Shown here piece by piece: positions 49,348-59,421 of a stretch of 64,000 nucleotides of DNA. The stretch comes from Bryum argenteum (lineage: Eukaryota > Streptophyta > Bryopsida > Bryales > Bryaceae): assembly GCA_037043015.1 (NCBI GenBank), contig CM073322.1:14705601-14769600 (forward strand), given 5' to 3'. The notes beneath the pieces were generated by a model. It ran no database searches and was not told where the DNA came from. It was given only the letters and a program-made list of their open reading frames with translations. The position numbers were made by a program, and so were the translations under genes. Every line of letters starts with the position of its first letter. Position 1 is the first letter of the stretch.

Positions 49348-52300
49348 CTAATGCGATCTAATGCGATGGCAACCACCTGCAGGGCTACTTCCACCGCACC
49401 AACGAGAATAGGTGTTCGTGGTAAGACATCCGAATCTAGGCTCGTAGATTCGAGTCCGGAAAATCACATGCTCTACCCAATGATATGCATTGAACTTCAT
49501 CGGAGATGTGATGCTTGGAGAAGGACCGAGCTCCTCTCGGTTCTCTCCGCAACACAACTTCCCATCCACGCTTGGCCATGTCGGATGATGCAAAAACCAT
49601 TCGATGTGGAGTGGGAAGGCAAATGATTGTGCAGAGTATGGGATCGGCCTCTCAAAGTTTACGGTGGTGAAACCGTAATCATCGCGCTTCATTGTAGCGC
49701 CATCTCCTCTCATATTTGCAATCACCCAATTGCAATATATAGGACCACGACCTCAAATCGTCCATAGTTCACTAATAGAATTTCCTCCACCCACCCCACA
49801 TACTCCAACTCATTGTTCAAGATTTGTATCCTTTCTACCCGCGCGACAAAGTTGACGAAAAGGTTGCGGCTACTCCCGAGTCCGCGGTTGTCAAATGCGC
49901 CTCGCACTCCTTACACGTATGTGGTTCCCAAATGCATACATGGATCGATACGACTTTGCATACTCGATGGAGGTAGCATCAAGGCCGCATACATCGGTAG
50001 GGACCTCCTCGTCTCCATCTTCTACACTCGTATCACACCCGTTGGAAACCGACATGGAACTCTTCATCACACATCTCTGAAGGGTAGGCTACCCTAGCTT
50101 TTCGCTTTTTGCGCCTATACTTGTGACGCTCTGCTCACGGCGTGCCATGTCATCTTCGTGTCGCTTTGAAAAATAGAAGAGTTCTATATGGTCAATGGCA
50201 CCTTCTAAAAATTCTGTTAGAGTAGAATGTAATTTATAGCCACCGTGGAGGCTTGTTGCAACAACTACATCACCGAGTATAGTCGCTTCCATCACTCTCG
50301 GCAATCACTTATGTCACCGTAAGCAAACGCCAACATATATGGGGTTGCCACCGACATCACAAGGGCGCTAAACATCATCAAGGTAGTAGTCATGATAATC
50401 ATCAATATCGGTGGATACAATTACAAATGAGTGTAGTCGGAGTCATAATCCACGTGAGCCTTTTTGCGTGTAGACTCACTGCGCCAATCTTCCAATGGTG
50501 TTGCATTAGTCACCACAAACTCGTGAATCCATCCTCGAAGGTCACGTGAGAGTCGGCGTGGACGCTCGTTGCCTTCAAGGATCTCGTCGTATACGGACGG
50601 GTCTTCTTTATCATCCCACACTCTTCGTGTAGTAGTCGATACTCTTGCATATACTCGGTGCAAAATCCGAGTGCTCAGACTACAACAGAGCCTTCACCCT
50701 TGTCGCTTTCCTTAAGTTTGACATCGATTTGAACGTAGCCTTTGAGAGTCTTCAAGTACCTCTCTATAGGGTACATCCATCGAGTATGCACGGGTCCACA
50801 TATTTCAACTTCCTCTACAAGGTGGATAACCAAGTGGCTCATAATGTCAAAGAATGACGGCGGGAACTCCTTCTCCAACATGCATAATGCGATGGCCGCT
50901 TCGCATCTCATATCTTCTATTGCCGAGGGATCAATGGACTTTGCACATATCCGCCGAAATACCCGGCTCAGCATTATTATTGTCGTACGGACTTCCTTAG
51001 TCATTGTAGTGCGCACACATAGTGGCAACACTTGCTGAAGAAGAACATGGTAGCCATGTGATTTAAGGCCTTTGATTTGTCCGTCTATGCTGACCCGCTT
51101 CTTTAGCTGCCCGACGTATTGAGTAGGGGTTCGCAAGGAGCGAACTTGGTCTACAAAGACTTGTCGCTCTTCTTCGTAAAAAACGTATGATGAACGAGGT
51201 AACATAACCCTACCATGTTTTTTACCGCGTCGGGGGCCAAAGATGTTTGCGTATCCCCGCTTCCTTCATATCGAGGCGGGTCGCAAGTGTATCTTTCTCT
51301 CCAAATATGGTCTTCATGATATTCTCCGCAATGTTTTTTCACAAAGGCATGACATCCAACGTGTGTCGAATTAGCAGATCTGTATGGTGACTCGGCCCGA
51401 TCACAAATTAGATTCCATATAGTACATTATCACTATGTATAGTCACATTCCTCATCATATGACCGCATATGGACATGCTACCCATAAAATCACTACGTGC
51501 ATACCAAGTCACACTACAACACTGCGTTAGATACACGCACTTTCCAAAGACGGAAGGTGAAAGAGACATGTCCTTCTCTTCACTCCGTGCTCATGTATTG
51601 GGTCTGGCGTCCGTCCTCTTTCATTTGCACAGTTGTTTGCCGTCCATTGTTGTCGCTCATTTGCAAATTGCAAGTGCTCTCCACCACTCATCCTTCGTGG
51701 AGGAGGTCTCATGTTTGGTTGGCCATCAAAATTGACCCTTTGTCGCCTCCATTGGTGCTCCATTGGCAAATATCGTCTATGGCCAAGGTAGACATTCTTC
51801 TTGAGCGCTTTTGAGCGCCGCGTTACTATGTTGGGTCCACAGACGGGACATGCCTTATGTCCTTTTGTGACTTGGCCAGAAATCAGTCCATATGCCGGAA
51901 AGTCATTCACCGTCCACAACAACATACCTCGAAGCTTGAATGTATTGTCACGAGTTTTTTGTTGTGATCCATCTACGCAATCGGTCCCTTCCCATAGCTC
52001 CTGTAGCTCCTCAATTAATGGTGCTAGATATACATCCACGTTTTTATCTGTCACGCTTTCTTTTCCGGGTATAAGTAACGTAAGCATCAGAAAGAAGTTT
52101 TTGGTCACTAGCCAAGGGGGAAGATTGTAGTTTAGCATGACGACAGGCCATTTTGAGTGGCTAAGGCTTTGGTTTCGAAACGGGTTCACACCATCTAGTG
52201 CCAAGCCTAGCCTAACATTCCGTTCTTCGTTTGCAAACTCCGGCCATCTATTATTCACGTGGTTCCATGCCTTTGATTCAACCACGGATCTCATCACCTT

Positions 52301-53002
52301 GTCCTTGCTTTTTCCGCCTGTGTGCCACTTCATGAGCTCGCCAACCGCGGGAATCAGACATTCATTCTTCGCAAACGAGGAGTCAATGGAAAGTGTCTCA
52401 ATACTTTGACAGGTATTGTTTTGGAGTTGTCAGCATACCGGGATTTGTGGCAAACTGGGCACTCTGTTGCATCCTCCAAATCTTTCCGAAATAAACAACA
52501 CCCGTCTCTACAAGCATGTATAGAGTTGTAGGACAATCCCAACTTCATCAACAAACACTTTGCCGCGTAAAATGTATTTGGGAGAGTGTTGCCTTTGGGC
52601 AATATTGTCTCCTCGCAATAACTTCAACAACTCGTCCACAAAGTTGTTTGGTACACCAATGTCTTTGCAACAAACAAGTAGCATGAGCGTGGAGGTCGAC
52701 GGTTGGAAGAGCTCCCTACATAAAGTGGAGTCTTTGCTTCGCGTAGTAGGGCCTCCACAAAGAATACCGCTAGTGTCGTTGATGTTCGTGGTTGTCCCTC
52801 TTAATTCCATAGGGTCGTTGTTTTCCTGTGCATCGTCATCGCTACCTTCGTTGTCACTTATTGGGAAGCCATCGCCCGGACAATGCGAAGCTTCAACGAA
52901 CGCAACATCAACTCCGTCGTGATGAGAAGGGTTGGTGTCGCTCTCCATTAAGTTGATATTGTCATACTTGTTGAAGCAATCGGCCACCATGCGCAAAAAC
53001 AT
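49348..53002 (-). pseudogene. TNP2-type CACTA transposase, degraded
   Basis: Read 5' to 3' on the minus strand. 53002-52508 is an acidic N-terminal part. 52602-52354 has NSIHACRDGCCLFRKDLEDA and ECPVCHKSRY. The Transposase_21 core (52333-51527) has GLALDGVNPF, WPVVMLNYNLPPW and GHKACPVCG. A DUF4218-like part (51205-50675) shows GLKSHGYHVLLQQVLP and VHLVEEVEICGPVHTRWMY. A DUF4216-like part (about 49907-49600) shows YVGWVEEILLVNYGRFEV and DDYGFTTVNF. The pieces sit in different frames with stops between, so no full transposase can be made, although the domain order is complete. Confidence 0.85.
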
Positions 53003-53360
53003 CTACTTCTCAACTTCGTTGCTATCCAATGTATGATTAGACACAGAGTCGTTGTCTTCAGTATTCCGCTCTATATTTTGGACCAAATTCAAGGGGCTGC
53101 ACTGATCCTGCAAACCCATCCACGTGCATGACAAGTGTATCCATGTTGTTAAGTGTTGTTCACGCAAGGAAAGTACTCATTGAATGCGTGGTGTGCAAAA
53201 TATGACTAACGATGAATCGATTAATCACATTACAATAGGGAATAGTGACGCCTCGTCTATAGTCATCTTCAAAAAAATTTGACTAATATACTAGTCATAC
53301 TATAAGTAATATACTAGTCATGGACATACAACGATTATAATTACGCTGTTCAAGCCTCAA

Positions 53361-53964
53361 CTAGTCTTTCATTACATTTACTGGTTTTGCCAATGTTGCC
53401 TTGTCTGCAGGGGAGTAATGTGCGTAGAGTTCTTCTCCGCCTTGATGTCCCTTGTTGCTATGGTAATCACATATCCCCATTCCAAAGTGTTCCACGGTTT
53501 AGGAAACATGCGATACTCCCACACAACATTCCCTATCTCATCACGCCCGATGGAACTATTAATGAATCCAAATACATTCCCTTTCAAGACATCTCCGTCA
53601 ATGTACAAGTCGGACTCCATACGCGCATCACGTACGACTTCATCCGAGGATGTGCCTTGTTCAATGTTTTGTATTCCGCGGAGGTGTATTGTGGTCCGAC
53701 GAAAGGAAGCGCTTCCTCACCCTCTTTGGCGGGTTGCATTGCAAATGCACCCCAACCCATGAAGCCAAATTTGGACACCTTCACTTCCCAATCTCTTTTC
53801 CAATATGAGAATTGTGTTAGCTTTGGAATGGGTCCGTCGCACCATTGTCCGTCGTACACATTTGAACGCCAATTCTGCAAACGACTGGATCTGGCGGATG
53901 TAGACGTGGATATGGCGCGATCGGAGGACTCTTTTTGACTTAAGAATGTTCTCAGTGATTTCAA
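53361..53964 (-). pseudogene. SET-domain coding segment inside the CACTA transposon, frameshifted
   Basis: A SET (lysine methyltransferase-like) domain read on the transposon's own strand, between its Transpos_assoc segment and its TNP2 core. The first frame (53964-53584) has MGWGAFAMQPAKEGEEALPF, matching the SET opening, then SAEYKTLNKAHPRMKSYVM. The second (53620-53378) has YIDGDVLKGNVFGFINSS, the substrate/AdoMet-binding block, with NSS in place of the usual NHS. A third frame (to the stop at 53361) supplies GEELYAHYSPADKATLA, the closing GEEL-x-x-x-Y block. Two frameshifts break it. Pre-SET and post-SET zinc clusters are not visible. It may be a captured host gene fragment or a module of this transposon lineage; a host gene remnant invaded by the transposon is the alternative. 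Confidence 0.72.
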
Positions 53965-54062
53965 ACATGCTGATCTGACAATGGGTCGCCACCGAGCCTA
54001 CATAATTTGGGTACACAAACGTTTAAAGTCTACAACTGTACATAGAACCACATCGCTTTAAT

Positions 54063-54380
54063 TTAGAATGACTCGTTGCATTGGTTGCAATCACTTACCA
54101 AGATCGATGCTGTAAAAACGGGGTCCCTTTTTCGATTACGAAGATGCTTCCGAATTGTGGCTCGATCAAAAACTTTCCCTCCTGCACATTCAGTGCATGG
54201 ACATGGGTATTTCGTTAATCGCAAGGTATCCGCTTGAATCTCTTCCTCTTGCCATAATTGTAGATGCTTTAAGTGTTGGAGCTCCCCTTCTTTCATTGTC
54301 TGCAAGGAACCAAAACACATGTTCAGGGGGACAAGGAGCTCTTTGAGGCTATGACAATACAATTCTGCACCACATTGCAT
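54063..54380 (-). pseudogene. Transpos_assoc N-terminal segment of the CACTA transposase
   Basis: The 105-codon ORF includes YPCPCTECAGGKVFDRATIR followed by KHLRNR, the Cys-Cys-Cys-His zinc-finger-like pattern of the Transpos_assoc domain found at the N-terminus of TNP2-type transposases. It lies about 1.1 kb upstream of the rest of the transposase, with the SET segment in between. Confidence 0.7.
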
Positions 54381-55463
54381 GCCACATGAGATACTGAGAT
54401 CTGCATACCTTTGTGCAACAAAAATATCACTGGACTTAGAAAGTCATGTAAGAGAAAATGACCATATTTATTACAAGCGATAGTGATGCAAATGACATGA
54501 GGGTGTTATATGACTTCCAAATACCACATACGTGACTGGTAGTTGTCATAAAACTTAGAGAATCTATAACCAAGATTCGAACCATCTTTGACCATGTAAT
54601 TAGCTTTTTTGAACTATATTGTAAATCCTCTACTTTATTAGATATACTTGTACAACAATATGACTAATGCTTCTTATTTTTCTATATAAGGCACCCTTGT
54701 TACTTCTACAAATTGACTCTAGCCTTAACAACAAAATTAATACAAATCCCATACAAGAATGGAGAACTTGATCTCTCATTACCAAATTCCAACCCTTGAA
54801 TTTTTTATTAACTATTGTCACGTGCTAGTACTTTCATTGAAATTTTGACCTATATGAGAGGCTGGTCTATCTAAGTTGAAAACACCCGTTTCGGACAAGG
54901 CTCTCCACACCTTACTATGTTTCAAACTCACTTACTATGTTTCAAACTCACGGATCACAATAAACTCTAAAATCCCCTATGACATTTGCTTTCACTAAGT
55001 ATGACCTCGCATGTTGCGCTTCTACTGTAGGTTGCCATCAAATAGTACAAGTACATAGTGGAAAGTAGTTTTGACAACAAAAAGCAATTTTTAACCTTTA
55101 TTTCACATGAGGATGAGAGAATTGGGAAGGGATACATGACATGAAAAATACATTAGGCTGAGCAAGTGGTAAGTTACTACAACAGACAAGGTACTGGTAC
55201 ATGGGAGGCAGTAACATGGGTGATAACTCAAGTTTGTAACCAAATAAATGTGAATGACAGGAGCCTGTAACAAAATACAAGCAAATGACTGAAGGCAGTA
55301 ACATGCCTAACTAGAGCCTGTAACCCATGTGCTAGTCGGCAGAGTCCGGTCAACTTCGGTTGACAAGGGCGACATGGCACACACAGGAACCCTAGCTCAC
55401 AGGAACAACCTTTCTCGAGTGCAATCGTGCGTTTCTCACGGGCGATGATTGTAACCAGGCTTG
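54381..55463. other. Spacer or CACTA upstream flank
   Basis: No gene recognised. A 21-bp direct repeat (CTTACTATGTTTCAAACTCA) sits at about 54912-54952. Motifs like ATATGACTAATGC near 54658 may be upstream subterminal repeats of the CACTA element. Confidence 0.4.
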
Positions 55464-55601
55464 ATGGCGTCTGATGAATCTAATTACGAGAAGCTTAGAA
55501 ACGACAGGATTGCCAAAAACAAGGAGGTGATGCGTGGTTTAGGCTTGCCTGTGTCTCCACGTGCAATGACGGGCTTCAAGAAACCCCAAGACAAGAGGTG
55601 A
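55464..55601 (+). CDS. Short ORF with YEKLR...KNK motif, possible first exon
   Basis: A 45-codon ORF starts at 55464. It contains SNYEKLRNDRIAKNKEVMRG followed by LGLPVSP. A YE-x-LR-x-x-RI-x-x-NK...LGL pattern recurs in plant nuclear proteins (for example near B3 domains) and transposon-linked proteins. The stop at 55599-55601 overlaps a good splice donor (AG-GTGAGT at about 55597), so this may be exon 1 of a longer or truncated gene. I found no second exon. Confidence 0.4.
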   Translation: MASDESNYEKLRNDRIAKNKEVMRGLGLPVSPRAMTGFKKPQDKR

Positions 55602-55962
55602 GTGAAATTCTGCGCCTCTTGCCTGCCTCTTGATTCCACTCCGAAGTAGAGCTTCGAATGTAAGGGCAAAGTGCTGCTTTGCGTGAGCACTGCTACTGAG
55701 CCACTCCGCGGGAACTCGGACGCCCTCCTCTTCGAGGCTGCATTCAGCTCCTCAGCTCCTCCTGGCCGGCCTGTCGCCCCAGACCGGAACTTTGCCGCTG
55801 CTTCGGGAAGAGGTGATCTCCTCGTCTCGTGCTCCTCACCGACGCATTCAAGCGCTCTCCTCACCTCCTCACTGACGGTAGTGCCCTCCTCACAGTTCAT
55901 TATTTAGGTTGCCCTTCATGCATCAATTAGGGTTTCAAGCATTGATTACCATTTAGGGTTTT

Positions 55963-56785
55963 GTCCACCGATAGTCGCAGATGTCTTGGGCGTCCTCCTC
56001 CTCTTCGACGCATTTAAGCAGGAGCTTCGAAACGCTCAGAAGGACGAAGTAGCAACTAGATTCGGTGCTCGATCAATTGGACTGTCTCGGGATTCTTACG
56101 GAATATAGTGTGGGGACAAAGAGTCACCTGTTCGGGAAGAAGTCATCGCTGATCTTCACGGTGATCCTGGTAATGATCACGAACTCATGCAATCGATCTC
56201 CGGCCATATGTCCGCTTCGCAACTCATACGCGTGCGGCGGTGCGACCGCCAGAGCTCCTCTCGGTAAAAAGTTTGTCTCGCGACCGTTGTCATCTCTCAT
56301 TGTCAATGACTAGCTTGCCGGCATTGAAGGTTTTGCTAATGAAGATGGCACAACTAGATTCGGTCCACCGATAGTCGCAGATGCCTCGGGCGTCCTCCTC
56401 CTCTTCGACGCATTTAAGCAAGAGCTCAAACGAGCTCCAAAACACTCGAAGGACGAAGTAGCAACTAGATTCGGGGACAAAGATTCACCTGTTCGGGAAG
56501 AGGTCACCGCTGATCTTCACGGTGATCCTGGTAATGATCACAAAATTTGTCTCGTGACCGTTGTCCATCTGTCTTTGTCAATGACTAGCTTCCGCCTTGA
56601 AGGTTTTGCTAATTGAGTGCTCATTTGCGGCTGAGTGGCATGATGTTGTGGATGATTGATGCAAGTTTTAGACTTTTTTTCCCGAAGTGATGTAAATTGC
56701 TGATGAAGATGGCACAACTAGATTCGGTCCACCGATAGTCGCAGATGCCTCGACCGTCCTCCTCCTCTTCGACGCATTTTGGCGA
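55963..56785 (+). repeat. Tandem repeat, two full units and a partial third (about 364-400 bp)
   Basis: GTCCACCGATAGTCGCAGAT followed by a CCTCCTCCTCTTCGACGCAT block starts units at 55963, 56363 and 56727. The first two units also share GAAGGACGAAGTAGCAACTA, CTGTTCGGGAAGA, GATCTTCACGGTGATCCTGG and TCAATGACTAGCTT. The third ends at about 56783. A short GCGAATACATGAGCTCCGA motif next to the third is repeated near 57008. No long frame is kept through the units. Confidence 0.8.
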
Positions 56786-56936
56786 ATACATGAGCTCCGA
56801 ATGGATAATCGGTACTACTGTACCGACAAGTGACTTGTAGGCAAGATTCAAATGCGATGTGATGAAACCCACTTGTGCAGACTCCGTTCGTTGCTCTTGT
56901 GACACGGCCACGCGGCGTTACAACAGACCCACGGTA

Positions 56937-56963
56937 CTTAAGTACTTAACTTAAGTACTTAAG
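56937..56963. repeat. Perfect 27-bp palindrome
   Basis: CTTAAGTACTTAA, a central C, then TTAAGTACTTAAG. It is an exact inverted repeat with a one-base centre, made of overlapping TTAAGTACTTAA units. Confidence 0.7.
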
Positions 56964-57217
56964 TTTCCGCATAACTTCATCATTTCCTGGCAATAAAGAT
57001 CTGTGAGCGAATACATGAGCTCCGAAATAAGCTGTGAAACGAGTTCGTATTGCTGTGCAAAGTCTGAAGAGCTTGGCTCATTGTCTGGAGGGCCGAGACG
57101 CGATACGTGAGCATTCGTTTAGGATTGTGCGTGTGCTGGAGTCGTTGTTGGGTGTTTGGAAGTCGCCATCGAGATTCGCCCGTGAGTCCCCTCCCCTAGA
57201 ATAGTATCAATTGTAAG

Positions 57218-57442
57218 TTGTTACGAGAAGGGACGCAAGCATCTCTTCGGTTGACCAGGGCGACATACGCGTGGGACGTTACCCGAGCAAGGGTCCGGAG
57301 CGGTGCCGAGCGTGATCGTCAGTTTGGTGATCATGCTCGTCAGTTAGCTAAGTGTGATCCTCACCGATCCGGTGATCCCGAGCAACGTAACGGTGATCCT
57401 CGATGCGGTGATCGTGCTCCTCAAAGATCGAGTCTCTCGTGA
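57218..57442 (+). CDS. Small Arg/Asp-rich ORF with GD-x repeats, doubtful
   Basis: A 74-codon ORF whose second half repeats GDH/GDP/GDR at roughly 8-12-residue spacing, rich in Arg, Gln and Pro. The DNA beneath is a degenerate GGTGATC(C/G)TC(G/A) repeat. I recognise no family. It could be a repeat artefact rather than a gene. Confidence 0.2.
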   Translation: MLREGTQASLRLTRATYAWDVTRARVRSGAERDRQFGDHARQLAKCDPHRSGDPEQRNGDPRCGDRAPQRSSLS

Positions 57443-58735
57443 CGTCGTCATTATATTTGTTGATACTTGCTAGATTTCACACTGATCTTTGAATGCGTGG
57501 GACCAGCAGTCGATAAGTAATCTTTGTGGCCCTTCCTTGATTGTGCTTAAATTGTTGACACACTGAGTTATGGAAAGGAGGATTAGACACCGGGATTGTT
57601 TGTTTGATGTTAGTACACCGGCATGCGAAGATGTTAGTACACTTCATGCACAATGTAGAAGTGTAGAATCGTTGTTTTTGCGTATTGACCATTCATTATT
57701 TCTCATCCGTAGTATCCCCTCCTTAATTTAAGCACGAGTTCGGCAAATTTGCGGCTTGACATTCTTCTAGACTCGAATGATAAAGTCAAACCCGAAATAG
57801 CCATGTTGTGTCCCTACTATCCTGCAGTTGTCGACGGTGAATGAACAAAACTCATGTCTGCATGGCAAGGTTCCATTAGTTGACAGAAAAATACCTCGTC
57901 ACCGCTCCGATCAAAGAGGTTGCATGCAAGGGTGGAGACAGTTTACGGATTATGAAAGCTAGTCCGCTAGCTTCGCAGATCCACCGAGATTGGGTGGAAG
58001 CGGAGAGGGTCCCTGTTGATACCGATGTTGTTGCGGTTTGTTGAAGAATTTTGCAAAATTTGATTCTAGCCGGATCTCACAAGAATACTATGAGCAACCC
58101 CATCGGGATGATAATATTTTGAGCTTCATACCAAAACTACCATTTTGCTAGGATTTTCCATGCATGACTCGTCGGTCAAACAAATGGTCCGTCGCCAATT
58201 CACGCCGCTCGGTCTTCAACCCAAACAAGGAAGTGTCCGAACTTGCACGTCTCTTGTCGGATGATCAGCCGAGAGCTAGAGACTAGTAATTGTACACCGT
58301 GAACATTGTCAAGCGAGTGCCGAGTGCCGGTCGATCGAAGTGAGCATGGATGCTGCATGTAATTATGGTGTAGATCTTTCTTGATAGCTAGTATGTCGTA
58401 TCAGATGGAATGTGTCGAGTGGTATGGTGGGGACCGGCCTGAGAGCTCATCGAATTTTCTGCACATGATATGAGCTCATCGAATTTTTTGCACATGTCAA
58501 GCGCCAAGCCGCAATTGTGAGTGAGGAACCGAGTCTGAAGGCCTTGCTGTTTGAGATTGTGCCGCATTCTTTGACTGTGTCGAACCATTCTCTGTTGACG
58601 GAGATTACTGCACAGTTCCTGGTCCTTGACAGAGCACATATGGCAGATATCGGTCATTTTTTGTTCGTTGTTGTGGAACGGGTTTTTCTTTGTTCAATAT
58701 AACCTCAATTTTGCCAGGTCATTTCCAGTTTCAGT
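57443..58735. other. Spacer before the gypsy element
   Basis: No gene supported; short ORFs on both strands lack family motifs. A 25-bp direct repeat around GAGCTCATCGAATTTT(C/T)TGC lies near 58442 and 58472. Confidence 0.4.
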
Positions 58736-59303
58736 TGTTAAGGGAATGGGGTTTGACTTTGTCAATATCCGTTTGTGTTCGGTCTCAGTTCCGTCGTACC
58801 ACCGGTTCCTAAGTCAGTTCAGTCGGAGAATCTGATTCAGTTCTTGTTACTCATATCAGTTCGGTAGTAATAGATGGATGTGGTTCCGTTCCGTTTCAGT
58901 CGTTTCAGTCCGTTCCTTAGTTAGATTTGAGGAGTTGTGTCTGTTGGTTAGTCAACCGTTCTTTCGTTTTGAGGTATACATACCGTTTTGGGAGTTCATT
59001 GTCTTTTGTCAGACCATGGAGAATGGCAGTACCTAGGGATGCTAGAAGCACCCTATTTTATTCTTTATCGTGTGAAGATCGAACAATTGTGTGTATTGCA
59101 ATCCGTTATGGATATGTATAGAATATAAAATTGTGCAACTCATTGTTCGTTGGATGAATACTTTGTATGAATGTATGGTGAAATTGTGGTGAAAGAGAAA
59201 GAATCTAATTCTTGTGATACATTTACTATAAAGCTTTTACACGCGGATCCCCAGTGTTCGAACCTTACTTAGTGGAACTCGTTTCCATTACTATACTACT
59301 ACA
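58736..59303 (+). repeat. Putative 5' LTR of the gypsy element
   Basis: The 3' edge is fixed by the primer binding site 5 bp downstream, and the sequence ends ...CTACTACA at 59303. TATAAAA at 59124-59130 could be its TATA box. The left edge is a guess at a TGTTAAGG at 58736, because the matching 3' LTR is outside the window. Confidence 0.4.
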
Positions 59304-59307
59304 TTTT

Positions 59308-59328
59308 TGGCGCCGCTGCCGGGGATCC
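59308..59328 (+). other. Retrotransposon primer binding site, tRNA-Asp type
   Basis: TGGCGCCGCTGCCGGGGATC matches the complement of the 3' end of plant tRNA-Asp as I recall it, with one mismatch (C for T at position 9). The same type of primer site is used by plant Tat/Athila elements. Confidence 0.75.
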
Positions 59329-59421
59329 GTAAAGTAAAATTGAAGCATTTTAGAAAGAGACAAAAGAAAGATAAACTGAATGTATCTTGGAAATTGAAAA
59401 AATTAATAGGCATGGAGAATC

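Larger units (their letters stand above)
48290..54380 (-). mobile_element. CACTA (En/Spm) transposon body and 3' end
   Basis: The downstream terminus is at 48290, where CACTACGGCAGAATG begins, a typical CACTA TIR. Subterminal repeats follow at 48318-48660. The minus strand then carries decayed TNP2-type transposase pieces from 49348 to 54380. The matching upstream TAGTG terminus was not found and must lie beyond 54.4 kb or be lost. Inverted TATGACTAA-like motifs near 53205 and 54660 resemble the subterminal repeats. Confidence 0.8.

Noticed and set aside
51469-52409. Plus-strand ORFs across the CACTA region
   Set aside because: They are shadows of the minus-strand transposase, which carries the recognisable domains.
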